DNA from: JADLHS01 sp964594985
GTDB lineage: Bacteria; Verrucomicrobiota; Verrucomicrobiia; Limisphaerales; JADLHS01
NCBI GenBank assembly: GCA_964594985.1
Contig: CAZQNQ010000011.1
Span: 81,283 to 145,282 of the forward strand
Direction: 5' to 3'
Length of the DNA stretch: 64,000 nt
Shown: piece after piece, positions 1 to 8,277 of the stretch
Layout of the letters: each line of letters begins with the position of its first letter
Position numbering within the stretch: position 1 is the stretch's first letter
Notes under the pieces: model-generated
Told to the model about the DNA's origin: nothing
What the model saw: only the letters and a program-made list of their open reading frames with translations
Database searches by the model: none
Position numbers and translations under genes: made by a program

Positions 1-1892
1 CCAATGGCACGACCGTCACGACGTATCGAGGCGAGCCGGGGGCCAACAATGCCGGGGCGCTTTACAGCTATGGCGTGCAGGGCGTCAACAGCATCACGGA
101 TCGCGCGTTGGGCTCGGTTGCTTCCGCTACGCCGGGGAATCTGGCCTATGGCGTTCGGTTCACCAACGACACCGCCGCCACCTTTACCAACTTTACCGTC
201 ACTTACACAGGCGAACAATGGCGCAATGGTGGTAATACAACGGCTCACACGCTGGCTTTTTCCTATCGTATCAGCAACAGCCCCATCACGGACTCCGATG
301 CGGCCAATGCGAATTCATGGACCAGTGTGGCCGCTTTGAATTTTGTCACCCCCACCGCGGGAAGCACCGCCTCGGCGCTGGACGGTAATGCGGCGACCAA
401 TCGCCAGGTTCTCAACACATTTCTCGCAGGCGTAACCGTTGGTCCATCCCAGGAAATCTTCTTCCGCTGGTCAGACGTCAATGACATCGGCAACGATCAT
501 GGTTTCGGCGTTGATGACTTGAGCATCACCTTCAATACCGGGAGCGGCCCGGTCTTGGTGGCCCCGACCTTTTCATCCTCGCCCCAAAGCCTGAACGTCC
601 TCGTGGGCGACTCCGTACAGTTCACCGCCGCCGCCAGCGGCAATCCCGCGCCGGTCTATCAGTGGCAGTTCAATGGCACAAACCTTCCTAGCGCCGCCAG
701 CCCCACGCTGTCCTTCGCCAGCGTCACCACCAATCACGCCGGCAACTACCGCGTCATCGCCACCAATTCCCAAGGGGCGGCCACCAGCGAAGTTGCAACG
801 CTCACCGTGAACGTGTCAACCGCTGGGCTTTCCTTGCTGACCTACAACGTGAAAGGCAACGGCGCGACCGACTGGAGCACGAACGCAACGCAAGTGCAGG
901 CCATCGCGCGACAGTTGCAATACCTCCAGCCCGACGTCATCACGTTCAACGAAATTCCTTGGACCTTGCGCTACGAGATGACCAATTTCATCGCCGCGTT
1001 TCTGCCCAACTACAACCTCGTCGTCAGCAGCGGCACGGATGGCTCGATTTGCAGCGCCATCGCCACGCGCCATCCCATCACGCGCGCCAGCAAATGGCTC
1101 GACGGGATTGATCTGCGCAGCTTCGGCTACAGCAACGCCAACAACGCGCTCGACAACTTCACGCGCGACCTCTTCGAGGCACAGATCGCCGTGCCGGGTT
1201 TTGCGCGGCCACTGCACGTCTATACCACGCACCTCAAGGCTACTTCCTCGTCGGCCGAGTACGCCGACAACGCCCTGAAGCGCGCCGCCGAAGCCACGGC
1301 CATCACAAACTTTTTCGCCACCAATCTCTTCGTGCTCTATCCCTACGATCTTTATGTGCTGTCCGGCGACATGAACGCCTCAGACACGAACGAGCTCTGT
1401 ATCCAAAAGCTCCTCAGCCCGCCGACGGGCCTGACGATGACACAGCCGAAGAATCCCGTCACCGGCAGCCTGAACACCTATTCCACCGCCGCCGCCAATC
1501 CGGCCTCGCGACTCGATTATATTTTCCCCGGCCCGCTGCTCTATTCCAACATCAAGACGAGCCAGGTGTTCCGCACCGACAAGTTGACGCCGCTGCCGCC
1601 GGGCTTGAACAGCAACGACAGTCAGGTGGCCTCCGATCATTATCCGGTGCTGATGGTGTTCAACAATCCCTATGACAAGCCCTTCAAACTCCGCTCCATC
1701 ACGCGGATCAATCCGACGGTGACGCTGCAATGGGAATCGGTCTTCGGTCAGCCGTATCGCGTGGAAAGTTCCCCCAACCTGACGACGTGGACGACGCAGG
1801 CGAATAATCTCGTGGCGACGGGGACGAACTACACTTACAGCACGAACCTCAACGATGCCGCGCGATACTTCCGCATTTACCGCCTGCCTTGA
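1..1892 (+). CDS. Secreted Ig-like/EEP-family nuclease or phosphatase, 5' partial
   Basis: The frame is open from the left edge, so the N-terminus lies outside the window. Domain order by base position: a beta-rich N-terminal module to about 545, an Ig-like domain at about 560-825 (YQWQFNG and GNYRVIATN strands), an endonuclease/exonuclease/phosphatase domain at about 830-1665, and a C-terminal beta module with YRVESSPNLTTWT. EEP residues are visible in order: LTYNVKG, FNEIP (metal-binding Glu), SGDMN (Asp/Asn), SRLDYIF and SDHYPV (catalytic Asp-His). The family hydrolyses phosphodiesters of nucleic acids or phospholipid head groups; the substrate here cannot be told. The Ig and C-terminal modules are typical of exported proteins in this kind of bacterium, so an extracellular DNase or phosphodiesterase is inferred. 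Family call is firm, substrate is not. Confidence 0.85.
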   Translation, partial: NGTTVTTYRGEPGANNAGALYSYGVQGVNSITDRALGSVASATPGNLAYGVRFTNDTAATFTNFTVTYTGEQWRNGGNTTAHTLAFSYRISNSPITDSDAANANSWTSVAALNFVTPTAGSTASALDGNAATNRQVLNTFLAGVTVGPSQEIFFRWSDVNDIGNDHGFGVDDLSITFNTGSGPVLVAPTFSSSPQSLNVLVGDSVQFTAAASGNPAPVYQWQFNGTNLPSAASPTLSFASVTTNHAGNYRVIATNSQGAATSEVATLTVNVSTAGLSLLTYNVKGNGATDWSTNATQVQAIARQLQYLQPDVITFNEIPWTLRYEMTNFIAAFLPNYNLVVSSGTDGSICSAIATRHPITRASKWLDGIDLRSFGYSNANNALDNFTRDLFEAQIAVPGFARPLHVYTTHLKATSSSAEYADNALKRAAEATAITNFFATNLFVLYPYDLYVLSGDMNASDTNELCIQKLLSPPTGLTMTQPKNPVTGSLNTYSTAAANPASRLDYIFPGPLLYSNIKTSQVFRTDKLTPLPPGLNSNDSQVASDHYPVLMVFNNPYDKPFKLRSITRINPTVTLQWESVFGQPYRVESSPNLTTWTTQANNLVATGTNYTYSTNLNDAARYFRIYRLP

Positions 1893-1895
1893 GCC

Positions 1896-2237
1896 TCAGT
1901 CGTCGAATCCGAACATCCGCGTGACCGCCCAAAGCGCTGCAACGCATGGTTGGACCGCATGATAAAATGCTCCTATCCACTCGAATTGCTCAACGAGTTT
2001 CTCTGCACGTCTTGGCGCCTTTTCATTACGCGGAAGAAACACGTTTTTCACCCAATCTTTGTGGGGCGGCAGTTCTTCGCCGTTCCTGAACTTCCGGGCA
2101 AACAGCGGCCGGAATCCGCTCCAATCCGCGTGTTTGCCACTCTCCAGATACTCTCTGGCCTTGGCAATCGCTTGCTGTAGCGACTCGATGCGATCAAGAA
2201 CAGCCTTCCTCTTCGCGTTCATTTGCTTGCTCGACAT
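1896..2237 (-). CDS. Small hypothetical protein, unknown function
   Basis: A 113-residue protein that I do not recognise. The N-terminal half is charged and predicted helical (residues 1-35, many Lys, Arg and Glu, possible coiled coil). The C-terminal half is more hydrophobic and aromatic (FEWIGAFYHAV, AALWAVTRMFG). No signal peptide, Cys motif or catalytic signature is visible. It starts just downstream of the mdh terminator and converges, with a 3-bp gap, on the nuclease gene. It may be an independent transcription unit. Existence is supported only by the intact frame and a plausible composition. Confidence 0.5.
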   Translation of the reverse strand: MSSKQMNAKRKAVLDRIESLQQAIAKAREYLESGKHADWSGFRPLFARKFRNGEELPPHKDWVKNVFLPRNEKAPRRAEKLVEQFEWIGAFYHAVQPCVAALWAVTRMFGFDD

Positions 2238-2275
2238 GATTCCTTTGCGGCCAACGACCCAAGCTCAGAGCACCA

Positions 2276-2304
2276 AGAAAAAGCCCCGGCGCAAACCGGG
2301 GCTT
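2276..2304 (-). terminator. Intrinsic terminator after mdh
   Basis: Read on the minus strand, an 8-10 bp GC stem (CAAAGCCCCGG paired with CCGGGGCTTT around a TTTGCG loop) is followed by TTTTTCTT. It lies about 30 bp past the mdh stop codon, as expected for a rho-independent terminator. The A-rich flank on the other side could make it weakly bidirectional. Confidence 0.8.
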
Positions 2305-2335
2305 TGAAGTTTTATTGGATTGCCACTGACGTTCG

Positions 2336-3331
2336 TTATTTCGGGATCAGATCGTTTACGAGCGCCTTTTCTTCCTTCAGCTCGTTCTCGGTGATCGCGA
2401 TCTTCGCGCGGCTGAATTCGTTGAGCGGCACATCCTGCACGATTTCCCAGCTCTTGCCCGTGCTGCGGATCGGGTAGCTGAACATCAACCCCTTCTCGAT
2501 GCCGTAGCTGCCATCGGTGCAGACCGCGACGCTGGTCCAATCGCCCTTCGGCGTCGGGTTCACGAGCGAGCGGACGGTATCAATCGCCGCGTTCGCCGCG
2601 CTCGCCGCGCTGGAGAGGCCGCGCGCCTTGATGATGGCCGCGCCGCGCTGTTGCACGGTGGCGATGAAATCTTTTTCCAACCACTCGGTGTGCTTGATGA
2701 CGTCCGGCACGGGGCGCGTGCCGATGCGGGCGTTGAAGAAATCGGGATACATCGTGGCGCTGTGATTGCCCCAGATGGCGAGGTTGCTGACGCTGGTGAT
2801 GTCCACACTGGCCTTCTGCGCGAGCTGGGCCTTGGCGCGGTTTTCATCCAGGCGCGTCATGGCGAAGAAACGGTCGCGCGGGATGTTGCGGGCGTTGTTC
2901 ATGAGGATCAACGCGTTGGTGTTGCACGGATTACCGACGACGAGCGCGCGGATGTCAGCGGCGGCGTTCTTTTCGAGCGCTTTGCCCTGGCCGACGAAAA
3001 TTTTGCCATTTGCACCAAGCAGGTCCTTGCGTTCCATGCCGGCCTTACGCGGCGCGGCACCGACGAAGAGCGCCCAGTTCACGTCCTTGAAGCCGACGTC
3101 GAGGTTGCCGGTGGCGACGATGCCCTTGAGCAACGGAAACGCGCAGTCATCAATCTCCATCACCGTGCCCTTGAGTTTCTCGAGGACTTCCGGAACGTCC
3201 ACTTCGATGAGGTGGAGGATGACGGGTTGGTTTGGCCCAAACAGATCGCCGTTGGCGATGCGGAACAGGAGGGAGTAAGCGATTTGACCGGCAGCGCCGG
3301 TGACTGCGACACGGATGGGTTGATTGCTCAT
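2336..3331 (-). CDS. mdh: Malate dehydrogenase
   Basis: Oxidises malate to oxaloacetate with NAD(H) in the TCA cycle, in the cytoplasm. The N-terminus has the Rossmann dinucleotide motif VTGAAGQIAYSLLFRI at residues 9-24, followed by the cytosolic-type MDH pattern GAAPRKAGMERKDLL, VVGNPCNTNA, the MTRLDENRA substrate loop with the catalytic-site Arg, and IWGNHSATMYPDF containing the catalytic His. The length of 331 residues fits the cytosolic/NADP-type MDH group (about 327-333). The start at 3331 gives MSNQPIRVAV; a longer frame reaching 3397 adds 22 residues that do not look like the family. No strong Shine-Dalgarno is seen. A clear terminator follows. Confidence 0.95.
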   Translation of the reverse strand: MSNQPIRVAVTGAAGQIAYSLLFRIANGDLFGPNQPVILHLIEVDVPEVLEKLKGTVMEIDDCAFPLLKGIVATGNLDVGFKDVNWALFVGAAPRKAGMERKDLLGANGKIFVGQGKALEKNAAADIRALVVGNPCNTNALILMNNARNIPRDRFFAMTRLDENRAKAQLAQKASVDITSVSNLAIWGNHSATMYPDFFNARIGTRPVPDVIKHTEWLEKDFIATVQQRGAAIIKARGLSSAASAANAAIDTVRSLVNPTPKGDWTSVAVCTDGSYGIEKGLMFSYPIRSTGKSWEIVQDVPLNEFSRAKIAITENELKEEKALVNDLIPK

Positions 3332-3467
3332 AAAATCGAGCGGGATTATAGGAACAGCCGCCGCCGCCCCGCAAGCGCGCAGAGTGACGAGAAACAACTA
3401 GAAGCGGCGTTCAACTTGAGTGGTAGCAGTTCTCAAATGGAAGGCGCCGCGCGCTGCGGCCCACCCC

Positions 3468-3548
3468 GGGAGCGCCAGCGTCTCGCTGGCAAGTCGCGGT
3501 TCTCCGGGTCAGTGTGGAAACTCGCCGGCGGGACGCCGGCGCTCCCAG
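3468..3548. repeat. Inverted-repeat element, GGGAGCGCC family copy 1
   Basis: Arms CGGGAGCGCCAGCGTCTCGC (from 3468) and the near-complement ending GACGCCGGCGCTCCCAG (to 3548) enclose about 30 bp. It sits in the gap between mdh and the NamZ gene and ends 8 bp from the NamZ stop. Related copies are at 40496-40580 and 52401-52472, and a coding copy may be at 32008-32077. Confidence 0.75.
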
Positions 3549-3555
3549 AACGCGG

Positions 3556-4797
3556 TCAGTAGAGCAAAAACTGTTTCCGGGCGGCGCGGAACTGTTCCTC
3601 GCCAGCTTTCCAAGTTGCGACGATGGCGGCGGCGGATTGGCCGTTCTGCAACGCCAGTCGCATGGCATCCGTGCCGTTGACCTTGTCGAACATATCGAAC
3701 TTCTTCTTCGCTTTGACGGCTTCAGCAAAAAGATCGCGCCCGGCCACCTGCTTCAACGCTTCCATGGCGTAATAGTTGATGGCGGTGAGCGGCGCGTTGG
3801 CCGGGTCGGTGAAATAAAGCTGCACACCGCCGACGAGCTGGCCTTTGAAGTTCCCGTAGAACGGCTGAAAGGTCACCGGCTGGAAACGCACGCCGGGGAG
3901 TTGGTAGTCGTTCAATTTCGCCGCAAGCTGATGCGGGTTCACGTTCGTCGCGGCGACACATTGGAACGGCAGCGTGTAACCGATGCCGATGCTCACGCCG
4001 CCGATTTCGCCGAGCATGCCGGTGGCGACCTGATACAACGGCGATTCGCCATGCGGCACGTGGGGCGACGCCGGCACCCACGGCAGCCCGGTATCACACC
4101 AGACCATCGAACGCTCCCAGCCGCGCATGGGGATGACGGTGAGCTTGCACTGGTTCGTGATCCAGCCCTTGGCGTTGATCATCTGCGCGAGTTCGCCGCA
4201 GGTCAGGCCATAGACGTAAGGCACATTCCAGCGGCTGACGAACGAACGACACTTCTCCTGCTCCACAAGTGGTCCTTCCACGCGCAGCCCGCCGAGGGGA
4301 TTGGGCCGGTCCAACACGACGAACTCCACGCCCGCCGCGCCACACGCTTCCATCGCCACCCCCATCGTGCTGATGAACGTGTAGGAGCGGCAGCCCGTGT
4401 CCTGCAAATCATAAACGAGCACATCGAGGTCTTTGAGCATCTCGGGCGTGGGTTTGCGGGTCTTGTCGTAAAGTGAATAGACCGGCAAGCCGGTGCGCTT
4501 TTCGATGCTGCTCGCGATCTTGTCGCCGGCGGGAACCTCGCCGTAAATGCCATGCTCCGGGCCGAACAGCGCGACCAGCTTCACGCCGGGCGCGTTACGC
4601 AATACGTCAATCGTGCTCTCCAGCCGGCTGTTGATGCCGGAAGGATTGGTGATCAACCCAACACGCTTGCCGGCCAGCACCTTGAAGTTGGTTTCCACCA
4701 GCACTTCATTCCCCAGTTTCACGCGCGGCTCAGCCGCGGCAACTCCGGTCAGGAGCAAGGCGGCAAACATCACCATGATTGTGCGTAACAGTTTCAT
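3556..4797 (-). CDS. Exo-beta-N-acetylmuramidase NamZ-like (DUF1343)
   Basis: A 413-residue DUF1343 protein. The Bacillus subtilis member NamZ removes terminal MurNAc from peptidoglycan fragments, so a role in cell-wall turnover or recycling outside the cytoplasm is likely. A signal peptide is clear (hydrophobic residues 6-22, likely cleavage after VAAA). Conserved family stretches are LITNPSGI, LVALFGPEHGIYGEVPAG (the GPEHG motif holds a conserved Glu/His pair), VYDLQDTGCRSYTFIST and VLDRPNPLGG. The length matches the family (about 370-430). It is divergent from galE with a 140-bp gap, so its promoter lies there, and an inverted-repeat element follows its stop. Function is by family; activity is not shown. 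Confidence 0.88.
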   Translation of the reverse strand: MKLLRTIMVMFAALLLTGVAAAEPRVKLGNEVLVETNFKVLAGKRVGLITNPSGINSRLESTIDVLRNAPGVKLVALFGPEHGIYGEVPAGDKIASSIEKRTGLPVYSLYDKTRKPTPEMLKDLDVLVYDLQDTGCRSYTFISTMGVAMEACGAAGVEFVVLDRPNPLGGLRVEGPLVEQEKCRSFVSRWNVPYVYGLTCGELAQMINAKGWITNQCKLTVIPMRGWERSMVWCDTGLPWVPASPHVPHGESPLYQVATGMLGEIGGVSIGIGYTLPFQCVAATNVNPHQLAAKLNDYQLPGVRFQPVTFQPFYGNFKGQLVGGVQLYFTDPANAPLTAINYYAMEALKQVAGRDLFAEAVKAKKKFDMFDKVNGTDAMRLALQNGQSAAAIVATWKAGEEQFRAARKQFLLY

Positions 4798-4950
4798 TCA
4801 GTCAGGCGGACAAATCTCGGACGCGTTCCAAAATTATGCGGTTGGATGGAGCGGATGAAGTTTTGTGTTAAACATGTTCGTGTGCCGGGATTTGGCCCGA
4901 CCCGATTTCCGAATTGAGCCGCGGGGTCGGAGACTGCTATGCTCCGCCCG

Positions 4951-5922
4951 ATGAACGTTTTCGTTACTGGCGGCGCGGGTTACATCGGTTCGGTCTGCGT
5001 CGAAGAACTCCTCAATGCCGGCTATCAAGTCACGGTTTTTGATAATCTCACGGAAGGCCATCGCTCCGCCGTTGATCCGCGCGCAAAGTTTGTGCAAGGC
5101 TGTTTCAGTGACGCCGCGCTGATCAAGAAAGCCGTCGCCGACTCGAAGGCCGAGGCTATCCTGCACTTCGCCGCCAACGCCCTCGTCGGCGAGTCCATGA
5201 CGAATCCGTCGAAGTATTTTCGCAACAACGTCGCCAACGGCTTGAACTTGCTCGATGCCGCCGTCGAGTGCGGCGTGAAGAAATTTGTCTTCAGTTCCAC
5301 CTGCGCCACGTATGGCCCGCCGGATCGCGTGCCGATGACGGAAGATCTGCCGCAACGCCCCATCAATCCCTATGGCGAATCCAAGTTGATGTTCGAGAAA
5401 ATCCTCCAGTGGTATCAGAAACTTCACGGGCTGGAGTTCATCGCCTTCCGCTATTTCAACGCCGCCGGTGCGAGCGAGAAGTTCGGCGAGCATCATCGCA
5501 TCGAGACGCATCTCATCCCGAATGTGCTCAAGGTCGCGCTCGGCCAGGCACAGCAATGCGAGATTTACGGCACGGATTATCCGACGCCGGACGGCACGTG
5601 CATCCGCGATTACATCCACATCGTGGACCTCGCGCAGGCGCACATCCTCGGCCTCGCGCCCGGCCAGACCGGTTTCTACAATCTCGGCAACGGCGACGGT
5701 TACTCCGTGAAGGAAGTCATCCAGATGTGCGAGAAGATCACCGGCGTGAAGATTCCGGCGATTGAAAAACCGCGCCGCGCGGGCGATCCACCCAAGCTCG
5801 TCGCCGCCGCCACGAAAGCCTACACCGAACTCGGCTGGAAGCCGAAGTATCCCAAGCTCGAAGACATCGTCGCCACCGCGTGGGCGTGGCATAAAAAATA
5901 TCCGACCGGTTACGCGGATTGA
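4951..5922 (+). CDS. galE: UDP-glucose 4-epimerase
   Basis: Interconverts UDP-glucose and UDP-galactose with bound NAD, in the Leloir pathway and in nucleotide-sugar supply for envelope glycans. The extended SDR features are complete: TGGAGYIGS (NAD-binding glycine motif, residues 7-15), the SSTCATYG serine region, YGESK (catalytic Tyr-Lys), and RYFNAAGA, with a C-terminal sugar-binding part. Length 323 fits (about 320-340). I chose 4951 (MNVFVTGG) over an in-frame ATG at 4939 because it puts the glycine motif at the usual distance from the start. A galactokinase lies 3 kb away on the other strand, so the two Leloir genes are not one operon. Confidence 0.95.
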   Translation: MNVFVTGGAGYIGSVCVEELLNAGYQVTVFDNLTEGHRSAVDPRAKFVQGCFSDAALIKKAVADSKAEAILHFAANALVGESMTNPSKYFRNNVANGLNLLDAAVECGVKKFVFSSTCATYGPPDRVPMTEDLPQRPINPYGESKLMFEKILQWYQKLHGLEFIAFRYFNAAGASEKFGEHHRIETHLIPNVLKVALGQAQQCEIYGTDYPTPDGTCIRDYIHIVDLAQAHILGLAPGQTGFYNLGNGDGYSVKEVIQMCEKITGVKIPAIEKPRRAGDPPKLVAAATKAYTELGWKPKYPKLEDIVATAWAWHKKYPTGYAD

Positions 5923-5958
5923 GCGGGAGCGGGTGGCAGAGTTGAGTTTGTGTTTTGG

Positions 5959-6119
5959 CTCGCCCTCACCTGTGTCCTCTCCCCCGGGGAGAGGATGCTA
6001 CCTTTTCGCACCATCAGAACCTCGGAAGCGCGTTCGACCCATCCCGGCCCAGGAAATTTCAAAGCAGCAGCGAGCGTTTCCCCTTCTCCTTGGGGAGAAG
6101 GCCGGGATGAGGGAGGTCG
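5959..6119. repeat. About 160-bp inverted-repeat element, CTCGCCCTCACC family copy 1
   Basis: This fills most of the 330-bp gap between galE and the deaminase. The left end is CTCGCCCTCACCTGTG with an inner CCTCTCCCCCGGGGAGAGG palindrome; the right end is CTTGGGGAGAAGGCCGGGAT followed by GAGGGAGGTC. Copy 2 is at 60729-60918; both share GCAG, GAGCGTTTC and the right-hand hairpin, which indicates homologous elements and not chance hairpins. No gene is seen in this gap. Confidence 0.75.
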
Positions 6120-6252
6120 TTCTGAAAACCATCTTCTTCATGATTATTCTTCACACCATGCCACGCCAAATTTTCTTCCCAAATTCCGGGCCTAATTGCA
6201 CCTTGGCGGCGGGCGGCACGGGAAATTTATTAACACTCGAACTCTGAACTCT

Positions 6253-6690
6253 ATGGATCAATTCCTCCAAGCAGCAATTGAAGAAGCCAGGAAAGGTCTG
6301 GCGGCGGGCGGCATTCCCATCGGCTCGGTGTTGGTGCTCGATGGGAAAATCATCGGGCGTGGGCACAATCAACGCGTCCAGCATGGCAGCGTGATCCATC
6401 ACGCGGAGATGAATTGCCTCGAAAACGCCGGTCGCCAGAAGGCGTCGGTGTATGCGCGATGCACGCTGTATTCGACGTTGTCGCCGTGTCCGATGTGCAG
6501 CGGGGCGGCGTTGCTCTACAAAATCCCGCGCATCATCGTGGGTGAGAACGTGACGTTCCAAGGCCCGGAAGCGTACGTGAAGTCGCAGGGCGTCAACGTG
6601 GAAATCCTCAACGACCCGACGTGCATCCAGTTGATGAAGGATTTCATCGCCGCGCGACCGGAGTTGTGGAACGAGGACATCGGGGTCTGA
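6253..6690 (+). CDS. Cytosine deaminase, yeast Fcy1-like zinc hydrolase
   Basis: A 145-residue cytidine/deoxycytidylate-deaminase-fold enzyme. The zinc site is complete: HAEMN (His ligand and catalytic Glu) and SPCPMC (two Cys ligands). The stretch TLSPCPMCSGAALLYKIPRI, the following VGENVTF and the C-terminal ARPELWNEDIG closely follow the pattern I recall for the yeast cytosine deaminase Fcy1, a small enzyme unrelated to bacterial CodA. It would convert cytosine to uracil (and possibly isoguanine or creatinine analogues) in pyrimidine salvage. I took the ATG at 6253; an upstream in-frame extension is of intergenic character. An NCS1 nucleobase permease lies 3 kb away, consistent with salvage, though not co-transcribed. 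Confidence 0.85.
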   Translation: MDQFLQAAIEEARKGLAAGGIPIGSVLVLDGKIIGRGHNQRVQHGSVIHHAEMNCLENAGRQKASVYARCTLYSTLSPCPMCSGAALLYKIPRIIVGENVTFQGPEAYVKSQGVNVEILNDPTCIQLMKDFIAARPELWNEDIGV

Positions 6691-6723
6691 GTGCCGGTCG
6701 CGTCCAAGCCGGGAATGATTCTC

Positions 6724-6799
6724 TCGTAGCAGCCGACGTAAGGAGGCTCACTCTCCAGTGCCGATAAAAATTTGAGCCTCCTTACGTCGGCTGCTACGA
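6724..6799. repeat. Perfect 27-bp inverted repeat, CGTAGCAGCC family copy 1
   Basis: Left arm 6724-6750 begins TCGTAGCAGCCGACGTAAGG; the right arm 6773-6799 is its exact complement, with a 22-bp loop. The right arm contains the TAG stop codon of the BtpA-like gene read on the minus strand. A second copy, with a heptanucleotide core, lies inside a coding gene at 19622-19719. The minus-strand hairpin could also act as a transcription stop, but there is no T-run. Confidence 0.9.
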
Positions 6800-7600
6800 A
6801 AGCTTGGCGTGCGCGGCCATGAATTTCTCCACGCGCTTGGCTTCCACCGCGCGCGACCAGTGCCCGCCTTGTTTGAACTCCGAACCAACGATGAAGCCAT
6901 CTGCCGCGCTGAAGAATGATTTCAGATTGGCCGCCCTCACACCTGAACCGAGATAAACCGGCAGGCGGGTTTTCTTCTTCACGGCGAGCACATCGGTGCT
7001 TTGCGGGGCGTCGCCTGTGACCGCACCCGTAACGATCACCGCGTCACCTCGCATGAACTCCACCGCATGCGCCGTCTCGCCGATGCCCACATCAGCGGTG
7101 ATGGCGTGGGAACTGTGCTTCTTCTTTACGTCGGTCCACACCCGCACCCTATCCGCGCCAATCGTGCGGCGATAGCGCAGGAGTTCAGCCGCCGAAGACT
7201 GGATAATCCCTTCGTCGGCGACATGGGCGAAGGCGAAACCTTCCGCGCGGATGAAGTCTAATCCAGCGGCCTGCGCCACGGCCATGGCTTCGAGATTTGC
7301 GCCAGCGAGAATCTGGATGCCGCAGGGGAGTTGGCTCGCCTGCTTCACGGCCCGGGCGATGATGGCCATGCTTGCCACGATTTCCGGGCCGACCGTGCCG
7401 CGCAGGTAAGGCGTGTCGTGCATGTTCTCCAGCATCAAACCGTGAACGCCGGCAGCACGGAAGATTTTCGCCTCATGCAACGCCTGCTTCTCAATGTCCG
7501 CCAGCGACAGACCATGCGCGGGCGTGCCCGGCAACGCGCCGAGATGGATCATGGCGATGACGGGTTTGGCGGAGGAGAAAAGTGTTTCGCTCGCGTTCAT
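6794..7600 (-). CDS. BtpA/SgcQ family TIM-barrel protein
   Basis: A 268-residue member of the BtpA family (named for a cyanobacterial photosystem I biogenesis factor; SgcQ is an Escherichia coli member of a sugar locus). In a non-phototroph the role is unknown, and a sugar- or nucleoside-related enzyme is commonly supposed. Visible family stretches are VIAMIHLGALPGTP at the N-terminus, GVHGLMLENMHDTPY, RAEGFAFAHVADEG, DVGIGETAHAVEF and LGSGVRAANL near the C-terminus. I chose the ATG at 7600; a longer frame to 7687 is made from the dispersed inverted repeat at 7635-7705. The stop codon lies inside another repeat (6724-6799), so both gene borders are repeat-defined. Downstream of galK and the Cys-cluster gene on the same strand. 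Confidence 0.85.
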   Translation of the reverse strand: MNASETLFSSAKPVIAMIHLGALPGTPAHGLSLADIEKQALHEAKIFRAAGVHGLMLENMHDTPYLRGTVGPEIVASMAIIARAVKQASQLPCGIQILAGANLEAMAVAQAAGLDFIRAEGFAFAHVADEGIIQSSAAELLRYRRTIGADRVRVWTDVKKKHSSHAITADVGIGETAHAVEFMRGDAVIVTGAVTGDAPQSTDVLAVKKKTRLPVYLGSGVRAANLKSFFSAADGFIVGSEFKQGGHWSRAVEAKRVEKFMAAHAKLS

Positions 7601-7634
7601 GCTGGCGGCAGTGTAATTGCCGCAAGATTGAAAA

Positions 7635-7705
7635 CCAACCACGGATGAACACCGATGCACACGGATGGGAAATTTAATCCGTGTCAATCTGTGTTCATCC
7701 GTGGC
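7635..7705. repeat. Inverted repeat, CCACGGATGAACAC family
   Basis: Left arm AACCACGGATGAACACCGAT from 7635 and right arm ending TGTGTTCATCCGTGGCTA near 7705, with a short AT-rich centre (GGGAAATTTAATCC). It sits in the short gap between the BtpA-like and Cys-cluster genes. This is the only copy seen in the window. Confidence 0.75.
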
Positions 7706-8118
7706 TAAAGTTCCTGCTTTCCGCGTTGGAGAATTCCCTGCACCTCCTCCGTGGTGCGTTGTGTGGCGGCGGAAACAAGGCGGATGTATTCATCGTCACC
7801 GACCTCGCGCGGGATGGCGCGACAGTATTTTTCCGCACCGGGATATTTCCAGAGGTTGGGGAAGTCGCGACACTGCTGCGGCTTTACGGCTTGAATGGAA
7901 CAGAGATTGCCCTCCAACAACACACACGCGCCGTCAGGCTTTTCCTGCAATGCGAGGCCGCGCCGGTCGTGTTGCAACCGGGTGTAGCGTTGGATGAAAT
8001 CGGGTTCGCTGAGTTGAAGAAATGCAGCGATGCGCGTGATGTCGGCCTCGGTCAGGCGCACCTGACCGGGCCAGCGACAGCAGGCGGTGCAACGTTGGCA
8101 GTCGTGAAAGACGGGCAT
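7705..8118 (-). CDS. YkgJ-type cysteine cluster protein
   Basis: A 137-residue protein with the cysteine cluster of the YkgJ/Fe-S-zinc family: CQRCTACCRWPG at residues 7-18, CVLLEGNLCSI at about 64-74, CRDFP at about 83 and a further Cys near 98. These Cys positions are those expected to bind an iron-sulfur cluster or zinc. The family is cytoplasmic and its biochemical role is not established. Start MPVFHDCQRC places the cluster at the extreme N-terminus, as usual. It reads in the same direction as galK upstream, separated by a repeat-filled 160-bp gap. Confidence 0.85.
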   Translation of the reverse strand: MPVFHDCQRCTACCRWPGQVRLTEADITRIAAFLQLSEPDFIQRYTRLQHDRRGLALQEKPDGACVLLEGNLCSIQAVKPQQCRDFPNLWKYPGAEKYCRAIPREVGDDEYIRLVSAATQRTTEEVQGILQRGKQEL

Positions 8119-8141
8119 GGTTAAACCACGAAGGAAACCAT

Positions 8142-8232
8142 TTTAACGCCGAGGCGCAGAGAACGCCGAGGTTCGCAAAGAAAAGTCTTTTGTCTCTGCG
8201 TTTCTCCGCGACCTCCGCGTCTTCGCGTTGAT
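8142..8232. repeat. Inverted repeat, CGCCGAGGCGCAGAG family copy 1
   Basis: Left arm TTAACGCCGAGGCGCAGAG (about 8142-8160) is imperfectly complementary to a right arm TCTCTGCG...CTTCGCGTTGA ending near 8232. It lies between galK and the Cys-cluster gene. A cleaner relative (CACGCCAAGAACGCGAAGG) is at 39348-39482. Confidence 0.65.
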
Positions 8233-8277
8233 CGGTTTTGGATTCGTGTCCACTGGGGTCCACTCGTGGTTTCAATC

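Noticed and set aside
4834..5892. Long minus-strand open frame of 352 codons opposite galE
   Set aside because: It mirrors galE codons exactly; the composition (Arg, Gly, His-rich) is that of an antisense shadow in a GC-rich genome.
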